Shown: positions 21,602-33,194 of the stretch, piece after piece
Layout: each line of letters opens with the position of its first letter
Numbering within the stretch: position 1 is the stretch's first letter
The notes under the pieces: model-generated
Seen by the model: only the letters and a program-made list of their open reading frames with translations
The model's database searches: none
What the model was told of the DNA's origin: nothing
Made by a program: the position numbers and the translations under genes
Source: Roseomonas sp. E05
GTDB lineage: Bacteria > Pseudomonadota > Alphaproteobacteria > Acetobacterales > Acetobacteraceae
DNA length: 64,000 nt
Direction of reading: 5' to 3'
Assembly (NCBI RefSeq): GCF_030063475.1
Contig: NZ_JASIRT010000006.1
Location: 62,001-126,000, forward strand

Positions 21602-21863
21602 GGGTTTCCTCCGCTGCGTTCTGGCGATGGCGAGGCGCGACCATGCGCCGGCGCGGCCGGGCGGGCAACCCTGTCCCCGGCATCACCATCGCACACCCAA
21701 CCGGCAGTCACATTATCTTGCGCAACTCCTAACGTTCTGGGATTTTGCTCTTTGGGCAAGATGTCCAGCCGCCTGCGGGACAAGGACATCGCATCGCGTC
21801 ACGATGGTCCCTGTCCGGCTGGGCCGCGGAGAGAATTCCGGCACGCAACGAGAGGTGCATGCC

Positions 21864-24353
21864 ATGGCGAGCATGGAGATGAGCGGGGAGGAGGAGCAGG
21901 CGCTGCATCTGCGCCTGCTGTTCGACGCCGTGCAGGATCACGCCATCTGCATGCTTGATCCGGCCGGCCATATCGTCAGCTGGAATGCCGGCGCGGCCCG
22001 CGTGAACGGCTACAGCGCCGCCGAGATCATCGGTAAGTCGTTCCGTGTCTTTTTTCGTCCGGAGGAGCTGGAGCGCGGCGAGCCGGAGGCACTTCTCGCC
22101 CGCACCTTACGGGAAGGCCGGGTCAAGGTGGAGGGCTGGCGGCGACGGCAGGACGGGTGCTGCTTCTGGGCGCATGTCGTCCTCAGCGTGATCCACGACG
22201 CTGGCGGGCGCCATATCGGATTCGCCAAGGTGACGAGCGACATGACGCCGCTGCAGCGGCGCGAGGAGGCGCTGCGCGCCAGCGAGGCGCAGTTCCGCAG
22301 CGTCATGCACCATTCCCCCATCGGCATGGCGCTGATCGGGCTGGACGGCACCTTTCTGCGCGTCAACCAGGCATGCTGCACGCTGCTCGGCTATCCGGAG
22401 GCCGAACTGCTGGGGCTGAACTTCCGGGAGATCACCTATCACCCCGACCTCGCCGCCGACCTGGCGCATCTGCAGGCGCTGATGGAAGGCCGGACCGACA
22501 GCTACCAGATGGAAAAGCGCTACCGCCGCAAGGATGGCGAGCTGATCTGGGGCCTGCTCTCCGTCTCCCTGCTCCGCGATTCCGCCGGGCGGCCGATGCA
22601 TTTCATCTCCCAGATCCAGGATATCAGCCGCCTCAAGCGCAGCGAGGCCGCCCTGCACGAGGAGCGCGACCGCCTGCATGTCACGCTCTGCGCCATCACT
22701 GACGGAGTGATCAGCACCGATGCGGAGGGGCGCATCCGCTTCATGAACCCGGCGGCGGAGGCGACCACCGGCTGGACCCTGGATGAGGCCAGGCACCGGC
22801 CGGTCGAGGTTGTCTTCGACATTGCCGACCCGGAAAGCGGCGAGACGCTGCTCAACCCCGTGCGCGTCACCCTGGCGACACGGCGCCCCTTCAACCTCAA
22901 GCGCCAGGCCGTGCTGATCGACCGGCATGGCGAGCGGATCGAGGTACGGGACGCCTCCGCCCCGATCCGGGGCAAGGACGGCGCCATCCTCGGCGCGGTG
23001 CTGGTGTTCCAGGACGTGCGGGCGGTGCAGAGCATGCAGAAGGAGCTGGAGTTCTCCACGCTCCACGACGCCCTGACCGGCCTGCCGAACCGCCGGAAAT
23101 TCGAGGCGGCGCTGGCCAGCGCCGTGGATTCGGCGCATGTCGGCGGCGGCGAGCACACTCTCTGCTTCCTCGATCTCGACCGCTTCAAGATCGTCAACGA
23201 CAGCGCCGGGCATGCGGCGGGTGACGCGCTGCTGCGCACGGTGGCGCAGATCCTGTCGCGCATGGTGCGGCCGACCGACATGGTGGCCCGGCTGGGCGAC
23301 GACGAATTCGCGATCCTGCTGTTCGGCTGCCCGGTGACGAAGGCCCGCAAGGTGCTGGCGCCGATGATCGAGGCGATCGCCGCCATGACCTTCAGCTGGG
23401 AGGAGCGGGACTACCGCATCACCACCAGCATCGGCGTGGCCTCGATCGGCGCCGTGGCGACCAGCGCCAGCGTGATGAAGCATGCCGACGTCGCCTGCTA
23501 CGCGGCCAAGCTCGCCGGGCGGAACCGCATCAGCGTCTATGACATGGAGGATGAGGCGGGCGGTGCCCATCACCGCGAGATCATCATGGCAACCGAGATC
23601 CGCACCGCGCTGCGCGAGGGGCGTTTCCGCCTGCACGCCCAGCGCATCGCCGCCATCGGGGTGGAGCGGGGAAAGCATTACGAGTTGCTGCTGCGCATGG
23701 TGGGAAAGGATGGCGTCCTGGTCTCGCCGGGCCTGTTCATCCCGGTGGCCGAGCGCTACGACCTGATGGCCGAACTGGACCGCTGGGTGCTGTGCGAGGT
23801 TCTGCAGCGCCGGGCCGCGCAGCTTGCCACGGTGCCGGGGCTCTCGCTGGCGATCAACATCTCGGCCCATTCGCTGAATGATCCGCAGTTCCTTGCCTTC
23901 TTCCTGGATCTGCTCCAGCAGTCGCCCCTGCGGCCGCAGGCGCTGACCCTGGAGATCACGGAGACGGCCTTGGTCAGCAACCTGACTTCCGCGGGGGCGA
24001 TGCTGGACAGCATCCGCCAGCTCGGCTGCCGCGTCGCGCTGGATGATTTCGGCGCCGGCCTCAGCTCCTTCGGCTACTTGCGCGCCTTCAAGGTGGACAC
24101 GATCAAGATCGACGGCAGCTTCATCCGCAACCTGCCGGAGAGCGTGATCGACCTGACCATCGTGCGCTCGATCCACCGCATCGCGCACGAGATCGGCGCC
24201 GAGACGGTGGCCGAGTTCGTCGAGAACGGGCTGATCCTGGAGCGGCTGCGCGAGATCGGGGTGGACTTCGCCCAGGGCCATGCCATTGCGATCCCCCTCG
24301 ATCTTGACGAGCTGGTCACCGAGCTGAAGGCGCTCGGCGGAATGCTGGCCTGA
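21864..24353 (+). CDS. PAS-GGDEF-EAL cyclic di-GMP regulator
   Basis: 829-residue protein without a membrane segment. Three PAS-like domains (about 15-130, 140-265, 275-395), each with the expected PAS core (such as HIVSWNAGAARVNGYSAAEI and FRSVMHHSPIGMALI), lead to a GGDEF domain (about 405-565) and an EAL domain (575-825). The cyclase motif is RLGDDEF, with Asp for the second Gly, and keeps an RPTD inhibitory site. The phosphodiesterase motif is YELLLRM rather than EAL, but DDFGAGLSSFGYL and KIDGSFIRN are intact. Net activity is uncertain. The open frame extends upstream, but the ATG at 21864 after AGAGG fits the first PAS domain. Confidence 0.88.
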   Translation: MASMEMSGEEEQALHLRLLFDAVQDHAICMLDPAGHIVSWNAGAARVNGYSAAEIIGKSFRVFFRPEELERGEPEALLARTLREGRVKVEGWRRRQDGCCFWAHVVLSVIHDAGGRHIGFAKVTSDMTPLQRREEALRASEAQFRSVMHHSPIGMALIGLDGTFLRVNQACCTLLGYPEAELLGLNFREITYHPDLAADLAHLQALMEGRTDSYQMEKRYRRKDGELIWGLLSVSLLRDSAGRPMHFISQIQDISRLKRSEAALHEERDRLHVTLCAITDGVISTDAEGRIRFMNPAAEATTGWTLDEARHRPVEVVFDIADPESGETLLNPVRVTLATRRPFNLKRQAVLIDRHGERIEVRDASAPIRGKDGAILGAVLVFQDVRAVQSMQKELEFSTLHDALTGLPNRRKFEAALASAVDSAHVGGGEHTLCFLDLDRFKIVNDSAGHAAGDALLRTVAQILSRMVRPTDMVARLGDDEFAILLFGCPVTKARKVLAPMIEAIAAMTFSWEERDYRITTSIGVASIGAVATSASVMKHADVACYAAKLAGRNRISVYDMEDEAGGAHHREIIMATEIRTALREGRFRLHAQRIAAIGVERGKHYELLLRMVGKDGVLVSPGLFIPVAERYDLMAELDRWVLCEVLQRRAAQLATVPGLSLAINISAHSLNDPQFLAFFLDLLQQSPLRPQALTLEITETALVSNLTSAGAMLDSIRQLGCRVALDDFGAGLSSFGYLRAFKVDTIKIDGSFIRNLPESVIDLTIVRSIHRIAHEIGAETVAEFVENGLILERLREIGVDFAQGHAIAIPLDLDELVTELKALGGMLA

Positions 24354-24480
24354 GGGCGCTTGCCCGGGGCGCTTGTCTCGGGGCGGGCGGGGTGGCGGGG
24401 CAACGGCGAATCTGGCTTCATGCACCCTCCGGCCCCACCGGGGGCCGCAACAGCCAACGCGACAGGAAAGAGCCAGCCTG

Positions 24481-25698
24481 ATGACCGAGCCGAGCCCCTC
24501 CACCCCCACCGGTCCGCTGAAGGGCTTGCGCGTGGTTGACCTGACCCGCGTGCTGGCCGGCCCGACCTGCACCCAGATGCTGGGCGATCTCGGTGCCGAG
24601 GTGATCAAGATCGAGCGCCCGGAGGCCGGGGACGACACCCGCGGCTTCGCGCCCCCCTACGTTCCCAACACGAAGGAGAGCGCCTACTTCGTCGGCGTCA
24701 ACCGCAACAAGAAGTCCCTGACGCTGGATATCGCCCAGCCGGAGGGCCAGGCCGTGGTCCACAGGCTGCTGGAGACGGCGGACATCCTGGTCGAGAACTT
24801 CAAGGTCGGCGCGCTGGCCAAGTACGGGCTGGGCTACGAGCAGCTCAAGGAGAAGTATCCCGGCCTGATCTACTGCTCGATCACCGGCTTCGGCCAGACC
24901 GGCCCCTATGCGCCGCGCCCGGGCTATGACGCGCTGATCCAGGCGATGGGCGGCGTGATGAGCCTGACCGGGGAGCCGGAGGGCGAGCCGCAGAAGGTCG
25001 GCATCCCCATCGCCGATCTCTTCGCCGGGCTCTACGGCACCATCGGCATCCTGGCCGCGCTGCGCCACAAGCAGGCGACGGGGCAGGGGCAGCAGATCGA
25101 TATCGGCATGCTCGACACCCATGTCGCCTGGCTCGCCAACCAGGGCATGAACTACCTGGCCACCGGCGAGAACCCGCCGCGCCTCGGCAACCAGCACCCC
25201 AACATCGTCCCCTACCAGGTCTTCCCGACCGAGGACGGGTACATGGTGCTCTCCATCGGCAACGATCCGACCTTCGAGCGCTTCTGCAAGAATTTCGGCC
25301 TGGAGCATCTGCTGGCCGATGAGCGCTACGCCACCAACGCCGCCCGCGTCGGCAACCGCGCGCTGGTGACCGAGACCCTGACGGCCGTCACCAAGACGAG
25401 GCCCACCAAGGAATGGATCGCGAAGCTGGAGGCGCTGAAGATCGGCTGCGGCCCGATCAATACGCTGAAGGAGGTCTTCGCCGATCCGCATGTCGTGGCA
25501 CGCGACATGGTGAAGGAGATGCCGCACGGCTCGGGCGAGACGGTGAAGGTGATCGCCAATCCGGTGAAGCTCTCCGCCACGCCACCCGACTACCGCTCCG
25601 CCCCGCCGCTGCTCGGCGAGCATAGCGAGGGGGTGCTGAGCAGCCTCGGCTACTCGGCCGGGCAGATCGCTGCGCTGCGCGGGAAGGGGATCGTCTGA
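24481..25698 (+). CDS. CaiB/BaiF-type (class III) CoA-transferase
   Basis: 405-residue cytoplasmic enzyme that moves CoA between carboxylic acids. The N-terminus GLRVVDLTRVLAGPTCTQML, the GAEVIKIERPEAGDDTRGF segment, ITGFGQTGPYAPRPGYD (about 134-150) and the C-terminal PVKLSATPPDYRSAPPLLGE are characteristic. The family uses an Asp nucleophile; formyl-, oxalate- or succinate-type substrates cannot be told apart here. No acyl-CoA dehydrogenase or ligase partner is next to it. An esterase lipoprotein gene follows after 118 bases. Confidence 0.9.
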   Translation: MTEPSPSTPTGPLKGLRVVDLTRVLAGPTCTQMLGDLGAEVIKIERPEAGDDTRGFAPPYVPNTKESAYFVGVNRNKKSLTLDIAQPEGQAVVHRLLETADILVENFKVGALAKYGLGYEQLKEKYPGLIYCSITGFGQTGPYAPRPGYDALIQAMGGVMSLTGEPEGEPQKVGIPIADLFAGLYGTIGILAALRHKQATGQGQQIDIGMLDTHVAWLANQGMNYLATGENPPRLGNQHPNIVPYQVFPTEDGYMVLSIGNDPTFERFCKNFGLEHLLADERYATNAARVGNRALVTETLTAVTKTRPTKEWIAKLEALKIGCGPINTLKEVFADPHVVARDMVKEMPHGSGETVKVIANPVKLSATPPDYRSAPPLLGEHSEGVLSSLGYSAGQIAALRGKGIV

Positions 25699-25816
25699 TC
25701 CCGCGGCGGCCCGGTGAAGGCCGGGCCGCCCGTGCTGGTTCTGCAACCCGGCCGTCAAGTCCACGTTGCCCTCTCCGCACGTCCCGGTCCCTTGGCCGGG
25801 GCTGAGGAGATGCCCG

Positions 25817-26950
25817 ATGCCTGTCCTGTCGCGCCGCGCCAGCCTGATGCTGCCGCTTGGTCTCGCCGGGCTCGTCAGCGCCTGCGCCGGCGCGCCCGAG
25901 TCCATGCCGCCTGCCGATCCCACCGGCCGCGCCAACCCGCAGATGCGCGACTTGCTGGAGAGCCTGCAGGCGCTCCGCCCGAAGCCCATCGAGACGCTGA
26001 GCCCCGCCGAGGCGCGGCTGCAGCCGGGCATGGCGGATGCGGTGAAGCACCGCCTGCGCGTGCTCGACCGCGCCGATACGCCGCGCCCGCTGCCTGTGGT
26101 GCGCGACCTGCAGATCCCCGGCCCCGGCGGCCCGCTGACGGCACGGCTCTACAGCCCGGTCGAACTGCCGCGCCAGGGGCAGCCGCTGCTGCCGCTGGTC
26201 GTCTATTATCACGGCGGCGGCTGGGTGATCGGCAACCTGGACGCCTATGACGCCTCGGCCCGCGCCCTGGCGGCGGAGGCCCAGGCGGTGGTGCTGGCCG
26301 TGCACACCCGTCAGGCGCCGGAAAGCAAGTTCCCGGGGCCGGTCAACGACGCCTATGCCGGCTATCTCTGGGCGCTCCAGAACGCCGCGCAGTTCGGGGC
26401 CGACCTCTCGCGTGTCGCTGTCGTGGGCGAGAGCGCCGGCGGCAACCTGGCACTGGACGTGGCCATGGCGGCCCGCGACGCCCGCACGCCGCTGCCGGTG
26501 GCGATGGGCCTCATCTATCCCGTCGCCGGCACCGACACGACCACGCAGTCCTATGTCGAGAACGCCAATGCCAAGCCGCTCAACGCGGCGATGATGCGCT
26601 GGTTCTTCGACAAGTACATCAGCAGCCCGGCCGACCTGCAGGACACCCGGCTGAACGTCTATGGCCGCGCCGACCTGCGCGGGCTGCCCAAGGCCGTCAT
26701 CGTCACCGCCGAGATCGACCCGCTGCGCAGCGACGGCATGCTGCTCGCCGAGCGCCTGCGGCAGAGCGGCGTGACGGTGGTGGCGCGCGACTTCCAGGGC
26801 GTGACGCATGAGTTCTTCGGCGTGAACCCCTTCCTGCTGGCGCAGGCGGGCGACGCGCAGCGCTTCGTGGCGGGCGAGTTGCAATCCGCCTTCGCCCTGC
26901 CGGCGCCGGCGGTGGTCGTGCCCGACCGGCGCCGCGCGCGCCGCGGCTGA
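25817..26950 (+). CDS. Lipoprotein alpha/beta hydrolase (HSL-type esterase)
   Basis: 377-residue predicted lipoprotein. The start MPVLSRRASLMLPLGLAGLV runs into a lipobox with SAC, so the mature protein should be lipid-anchored in the periplasm. The catalytic domain has the oxyanion motif YYHGGGWVIG, the nucleophile in VVGESAGGNLAL, Asp in EIDPLRSDG and His in GVTHEFFG, the hormone-sensitive-lipase group of carboxylesterases. GAGGAG seven bases before the ATG at 25817 supports this start over one 17 codons earlier. The C-terminus ends in a basic RRRARR tail. Natural substrate unknown. Confidence 0.87.
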   Translation: MPVLSRRASLMLPLGLAGLVSACAGAPESMPPADPTGRANPQMRDLLESLQALRPKPIETLSPAEARLQPGMADAVKHRLRVLDRADTPRPLPVVRDLQIPGPGGPLTARLYSPVELPRQGQPLLPLVVYYHGGGWVIGNLDAYDASARALAAEAQAVVLAVHTRQAPESKFPGPVNDAYAGYLWALQNAAQFGADLSRVAVVGESAGGNLALDVAMAARDARTPLPVAMGLIYPVAGTDTTTQSYVENANAKPLNAAMMRWFFDKYISSPADLQDTRLNVYGRADLRGLPKAVIVTAEIDPLRSDGMLLAERLRQSGVTVVARDFQGVTHEFFGVNPFLLAQAGDAQRFVAGELQSAFALPAPAVVVPDRRRARRG

Positions 26951-26970
26951 GCGCGGCCTTTCGGTTTCCG

Positions 26971-27066
26971 CTTGCTCGCGCGGTCCGCCCCCACGGACCG
27001 CGCGAGCAAGGCCGGGCCAGGGGAGCCTGTCTCCCCTGGCTGCCTTCCCGGAAGGGGGGCCTTCCG
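26971..27066. repeat. Three consecutive perfect hairpins
   Basis: Hairpin 1: CTTGCTCGCGCGGTCCG (26971-26987) with its exact complement at 26994-27010, 17 bp. Hairpin 2: CCAGGGGAG (27017-27025) with CTCCCCTGG (27031-27039). Hairpin 3: CGGAAGG (27049-27055) with CCTTCCG (27060-27066). They fill the gap between the esterase and the aldo/keto reductase genes and could terminate, insulate or stabilise transcripts. Confidence 0.6.
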
Positions 27067-27127
27067 TCCCGCCGGGGGAAGCCCCACTCTGCCACCCGGC
27101 ACCATCACCGATGGAAGGAACCTGACG

Positions 27128-28072
27128 ATGGAAATGCGCGCGCTCGGCCGCTCGGGCCTGAAGGTCTCGCCGCTCTGCTTCGGCGGCAATGTGTTCGGCT
27201 GGACGGCCAGCGAAGCGGATTCCTTCCGCCTGCTCGACCGCTTCGTGGAAGCCGGCTTCAACTTCATCGACACCGCCGATGTCTATTCGCGCTGGGCGCC
27301 CGGGCATCAGGGCGGTGAATCCGAGACCGTCATCGGCAACTGGCTGGCCCGCAGCGGCAAGCGCAGCCGCGTGGTCATCGCCACCAAGGTGGGCATGGAG
27401 ATGGGGCCGGACCGCAAAGGCCTCTCCGCCGCCTATATCCGCCGCGCCGTGGAGGATTCCCTCCGCCGCCTCCAGACTGACGTCATCGATCTCTACCAGT
27501 CCCACAAGGACGACCCGGACACCCCTCTGGAGGAGACGCTCGGCGTCTATGCCGAGTTGATCAAGGCCGGCAAGGTGCGCGCCATCGGCGCCTCCAACTA
27601 CGAGGCGCCGCGGCTGAAGGCGGCGCTGGAGGCCAGTGCGAAGCATGGCCTGCCGCGCTACGAGAGCCTGCAGCCGCATTACAATCTGGTCGAGCGGGCC
27701 GACTACGAGGCCGGGCTGGAGGCGCTCTGCCGCGAGGAAGGGCTGGGGGTGATCCCCTATTTCTCCCTCGCCGCGGGCTTCCTCACCGGCAAGTACCGCT
27801 CGGAGGCTGATCTGGGGCAGAGCCCGCGCGGGAAGGGTGTCGCCAAGTACCTCGACGAGCGCGGACTGGGCGTTCTGGCGGCGTTGGACCAGGTGGCGGA
27901 ACACCACAAGGCGAAGCCGGCCCAGGTCGCGCTCGCCTGGCTGATGGCGCGCCCGAGCATCACCGCGCCGATCGCCAGCGCCACACGGCTGGAGCAGCTG
28001 GAGGACCTGATCGGCGCCGCCGAGTTGCGGCTGAGCGCCGAGGACATCGAGCGGCTGAATCGGGCGAGCTAG
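27128..28072 (+). CDS. Aldo/keto reductase
   Basis: 314-residue NADPH-dependent oxidoreductase with a TIM-barrel fold. The tetrad residues lie in FIDTADVYSRW (Asp, Tyr), VIATKVG (Lys) and DLYQSHKDDP (His). The start MEMRALGRSGLKVSPLCFG, the middle AIGASNYEAPRLKAAL, and the C-terminal PSITAPIASATRLEQLEDLI fit the general-stress/YghZ-like group of aldo/keto reductases. AAGGAA precedes the ATG. The stop codon is inside a long inverted repeat. Substrate not predictable. Confidence 0.9.
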   Translation: MEMRALGRSGLKVSPLCFGGNVFGWTASEADSFRLLDRFVEAGFNFIDTADVYSRWAPGHQGGESETVIGNWLARSGKRSRVVIATKVGMEMGPDRKGLSAAYIRRAVEDSLRRLQTDVIDLYQSHKDDPDTPLEETLGVYAELIKAGKVRAIGASNYEAPRLKAALEASAKHGLPRYESLQPHYNLVERADYEAGLEALCREEGLGVIPYFSLAAGFLTGKYRSEADLGQSPRGKGVAKYLDERGLGVLAALDQVAEHHKAKPAQVALAWLMARPSITAPIASATRLEQLEDLIGAAELRLSAEDIERLNRAS

Positions 28073-28121
28073 AGCAGATCCCATTCCGATGGCATCATCG
28101 GAATGGGTGAAAATGCTCTAG
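28069..28121. repeat. 53-bp nested inverted repeat at the aldo/keto reductase stop
   Basis: Outer arms CTAGAGCA (28069-28076) and TGCTCTAG (28114-28121); inner arms CCCATTCCGAT (28080-28090) and ATCGGAATGGG (28097-28107) around GGCATC. The left arm contains the TAG stop. It has the look of a dispersed extragenic palindrome of alphaproteobacteria; other copies were not found by eye in this window. Confidence 0.6.
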
Positions 28122-28230
28122 TCAGGCCATCCCCCGCCAGCACTGCTCGAAAAATATAAAAACGCTTCGATATCAAATGGTTGGGCATTGATTCTGAAAG
28201 GATTTCTGAGCATCAGCGGAGGGCTGGAAG

Positions 28231-28279
28231 AAACAAAAAAGCTTGGGGGAAAGAATTCCCCCAAGCCCCCATCTTTTTT
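28231..28279. terminator. Bidirectional intrinsic terminator
   Basis: GCTTGGGGGAA (28241-28251) pairs perfectly with TTCCCCCAAGC (28256-28266). A T run (28274-28279) follows on the plus strand, and the A run just before the stem gives TTTTTT immediately after it on the minus strand. It sits between the convergent aldo/keto reductase and hemB genes and is the clearest rho-independent terminator in the window. Confidence 0.8.
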
Positions 28280-28359
28280 CTGTCTGTCGGCCTTAGTAAG
28301 CTGAAAAAACAGTCTGTTGGAGGATATTCCTGCTCCTCCGTCCAGCAGGAAAGAAGCCT

Positions 28360-30680
<2,321 letters not shown>

Positions 30681-30882
30681 GGTTTCCTCGTGCTTCTGGA
30701 AGGGTGGTGCCATGCTGCCACGCGCCGGGCAAACGCTGCGCGCAGCGGGAAGGGGGGGAGGATGGCCTCGGCTTCAAGAGGTGCGGAGGAACGAAGCCGG
30801 GGTTCCCGCACATGCCCGGGTTGCGCGCAAGCTGTGGGGGGGCGAGTTTCCCCGATCAACAAGGCGTGGTAACGGAGGCGCC

Positions 30883-31347
30883 ATGAATCCGGCCAGCACC
30901 CCCATCGCCCTTGGCGCCGACCATGCCGGCGTTGCCCTGAAGGACAGCCTGCGCGCTGCGCTGGAGGCGGCCGGGCATCCGGTGCTGGACTTCGGTACCC
31001 ATGGCGCGGCGAGCTGCGACTATGCCGACTTCGCCCATCCCGTGTCCGAGGCCATCACCACGGGCAAGGCGAAGTTCGCCGTGCTGGTCTGCGGCACGGG
31101 CATCGGCATGGCGATGGCGGCCAACCGCCACCCGGCCATCCGCGCGGTGGTGGTGCACAACACCACCGAGGCGCGTCTGACCCGCGCCCACAATGATGCC
31201 AACGTCGCCTGCTTCGGCGCCCGCACCATGGGACCGGAAGTTGTGCTCGATGCGCTTTCCGCTTTCCTCACCACGCCCTATGAGGGCGGCCGGCATGATC
31301 GCCGCATCGCCAAGCTGACACCCGGCGCGCGGCCGCAGGAGGCCTGA
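30883..31347 (+). CDS. rpiB: Ribose 5-phosphate isomerase B
   Basis: 154-residue RpiB/LacAB-family sugar isomerase interconverting ribose 5-phosphate and ribulose 5-phosphate. Motifs are [16 protein letters not shown], the catalytic Cys region [18 protein letters not shown] and [17 protein letters not shown]. The ATG at 30883 follows GGAGG closely. It is the first gene of a long co-directional block and ends 4 bases before glyA, so they are likely co-transcribed; ribulose 5-phosphate is also a riboflavin precursor used by ribB further down. Confidence 0.95.
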   Translation: MNPASTPIALGADHAGVALKDSLRAALEAAGHPVLDFGTHGAASCDYADFAHPVSEAITTGKAKFAVLVCGTGIGMAMAANRHPAIRAVVVHNTTEARLTRAHNDANVACFGARTMGPEVVLDALSAFLTTPYEGGRHDRRIAKLTPGARPQEA

Positions 31348-31351
31348 ACCC

Positions 31352-32656
31352 ATGAACGAGCTGTCCCCCGCGAATGGCACCGGCCGCTTCTTCGCCGCGC
31401 CGCTGAGTGAGGCCGACCCGGACATCGCGGCCCTGATCGGCCGTGAGCTGACCCGCCAGCAGGACGGCATCGAGCTGATCGCCTCGGAGAATATCGTCTC
31501 CCGCGCGGTGCTGGAGGCGCAGGGCTCGGTGCTGACCAACAAGTATGCCGAGGGCCTGCCCGGCCGCCGCTACTACGGCGGCTGCGAGTTCGTGGACGAG
31601 ATCGAGACGCTGGCCATCGAGCGCGCCAAGCAGCTCTTCGGCTGCGCCTTCGCCAATGTGCAGCCGCATTCCGGCGCCCAGGCCAATCAGGCCGTGTTCT
31701 TCGCCCTGATGCAGCCGGGCGACACCTTCATGGGCCTCGACCTCGCCGCCGGCGGGCACCTGACCCATGGCTCCGCCGTCAACATGTCCGGCAAGTGGTT
31801 CAAGGTGGCGCCCTACACGGTGGGCCGCGAGACCGGCACCATCGACATGGAGGAGGTGGCCCGCATCGCGCGGGAGAGCCGCCCCAAGCTGATCGTCGCC
31901 GGTGGCTCGGCCTATTCCCGCGCCTGGGACTTCGCCCGCTTCCGCCAGATCGCCGACGAGGTGGGTGCTCATTTCATGGTGGACATGGCGCATTTCGCCG
32001 GCCTCGTGGCGGGCGGCGCGCATGACAGCCCGTTCCCGCACGCGCATGTCGTCACCACCACCACGCACAAGACGCTGCGCGGCCCGCGCGGCGGCATGAT
32101 CCTGACCAATGACGAGGCGCTGGCCAAGAAGTTCAACAGCGCCGTCTTCCCCGGCCTGCAGGGCGGTCCGCTGATGCATGTGATCGCCGGCAAGGCGGTC
32201 GCCTTCGGCGAGGCGCTGCGCCCCGAGTTCCGCGCCTATGCCCAGGCCGTGGTGGCGAATGCCAAGGCGCTGGCGGCGGAGCTGCAGGCCCAGGGCGCCG
32301 GCATCGTCACCGGCGGCACCGACAACCACCTGATGCTGGTGGACCTCCGCCCGATGAACCTGAGCGGCAAGGCCGCCGAGGCCGCGCTGGGTCGCGCCCA
32401 CCTGACCTGCAACAAGAACGCCATCCCCTTCGACCCCGCCAAGCCCGCCGTCACCTCCGGCATCCGCCTGGGCACGCCGGCCGGCACCACGCGCGGCCTG
32501 GGCGAGGCGGAGTTCCGCGCGATCGGCCGCATGATCGGTCAGGTACTGACCGGCCTCTCCCGTGCCAACGACCCCGAGGGGAACGCGGCGGTGGAGAAGG
32601 AAGTCGGCGCCCGGGTGCTGGAGCTCTGCAACCGTTTCCCGATCTATCGCGCCTGA
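31352..32656 (+). CDS. glyA: Serine hydroxymethyltransferase
   Basis: 434-residue PLP enzyme converting serine and tetrahydrofolate to glycine and 5,10-methylene-THF, the main source of one-carbon units. Visible are [29 protein letters not shown], the PLP Lys240 in [17 protein letters not shown] and [19 protein letters not shown] precedes the ATG. It sits between rpiB and nrdR, the usual alphaproteobacterial order. Confidence 0.97.
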   Translation: MNELSPANGTGRFFAAPLSEADPDIAALIGRELTRQQDGIELIASENIVSRAVLEAQGSVLTNKYAEGLPGRRYYGGCEFVDEIETLAIERAKQLFGCAFANVQPHSGAQANQAVFFALMQPGDTFMGLDLAAGGHLTHGSAVNMSGKWFKVAPYTVGRETGTIDMEEVARIARESRPKLIVAGGSAYSRAWDFARFRQIADEVGAHFMVDMAHFAGLVAGGAHDSPFPHAHVVTTTTHKTLRGPRGGMILTNDEALAKKFNSAVFPGLQGGPLMHVIAGKAVAFGEALRPEFRAYAQAVVANAKALAAELQAQGAGIVTGGTDNHLMLVDLRPMNLSGKAAEAALGRAHLTCNKNAIPFDPAKPAVTSGIRLGTPAGTTRGLGEAEFRAIGRMIGQVLTGLSRANDPEGNAAVEKEVGARVLELCNRFPIYRA

Positions 32657-32683
32657 GGCGGCCGGGCAGGAGGGCTGAAGGCG

Positions 32684-33145
32684 ATGCGCTGTCCCTTCTG
32701 CGGCAGTGAGGACACGCAGGTGAAGGACAGCCGCCCCGCCGATGACGGGGCGGCGATCCGGCGCCGGCGTTCCTGCCCCTCCTGTGGCGCCCGCTTCACC
32801 ACCTTCGAGCGCGTCACGCTGCGCGAGCTGACGGTGGTGAAGGCCGATCAGCGCCGCGTCGCCTTCGACCGGGACAAGCTCGCCCGCTCCATCCGCATCG
32901 CGCTGCGCAAGCGGCCGGTGGACGAGGACCGGGTGGAGCGCATCGTCAACGGCATCCAGCGCCGGCTGGAGGCCGAGGGCGAAAGCGAGATCAGCAGCCG
33001 CACCATCGGCGAGATGGTGATGGAGACGCTCAAGGAACTCGACCAGGTGGCCTATGTGCGCTTCGCCTCGGTCTATCGAAACTTCGGCGAAGCCAAGGAC
33101 TTCCAGGCCTTTCTTGGCTCGCTGGATCCAAACGACAACGGCTGA
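32684..33145 (+). CDS. nrdR: Transcriptional repressor NrdR
   Basis: 153-residue ATP/dATP-sensing repressor of ribonucleotide reductase genes. An N-terminal zinc ribbon (Cys3, Cys6, Cys31, Cys34; [17 protein letters not shown]) is followed by an ATP-cone ([20 protein letters not shown]). Length and start are normal. NrdR boxes would be expected before nrd genes, which are not in the window. It follows glyA by 27 bases. Confidence 0.97.
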   Translation: MRCPFCGSEDTQVKDSRPADDGAAIRRRRSCPSCGARFTTFERVTLRELTVVKADQRRVAFDRDKLARSIRIALRKRPVDEDRVERIVNGIQRRLEAEGESEISSRTIGEMVMETLKELDQVAYVRFASVYRNFGEAKDFQAFLGSLDPNDNG

Positions 33146-33194
33146 ACGCATCGTGGTCAAGCTCTTCCATCCCGCGGCGCTGGCCGTCGGGGGC

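Noticed and set aside
30681-30882. Possible SAM or glycine riboswitch between metY and rpiB/glyA
   Set aside because: Some GC stems are visible, but I could not match the conserved core of either riboswitch.
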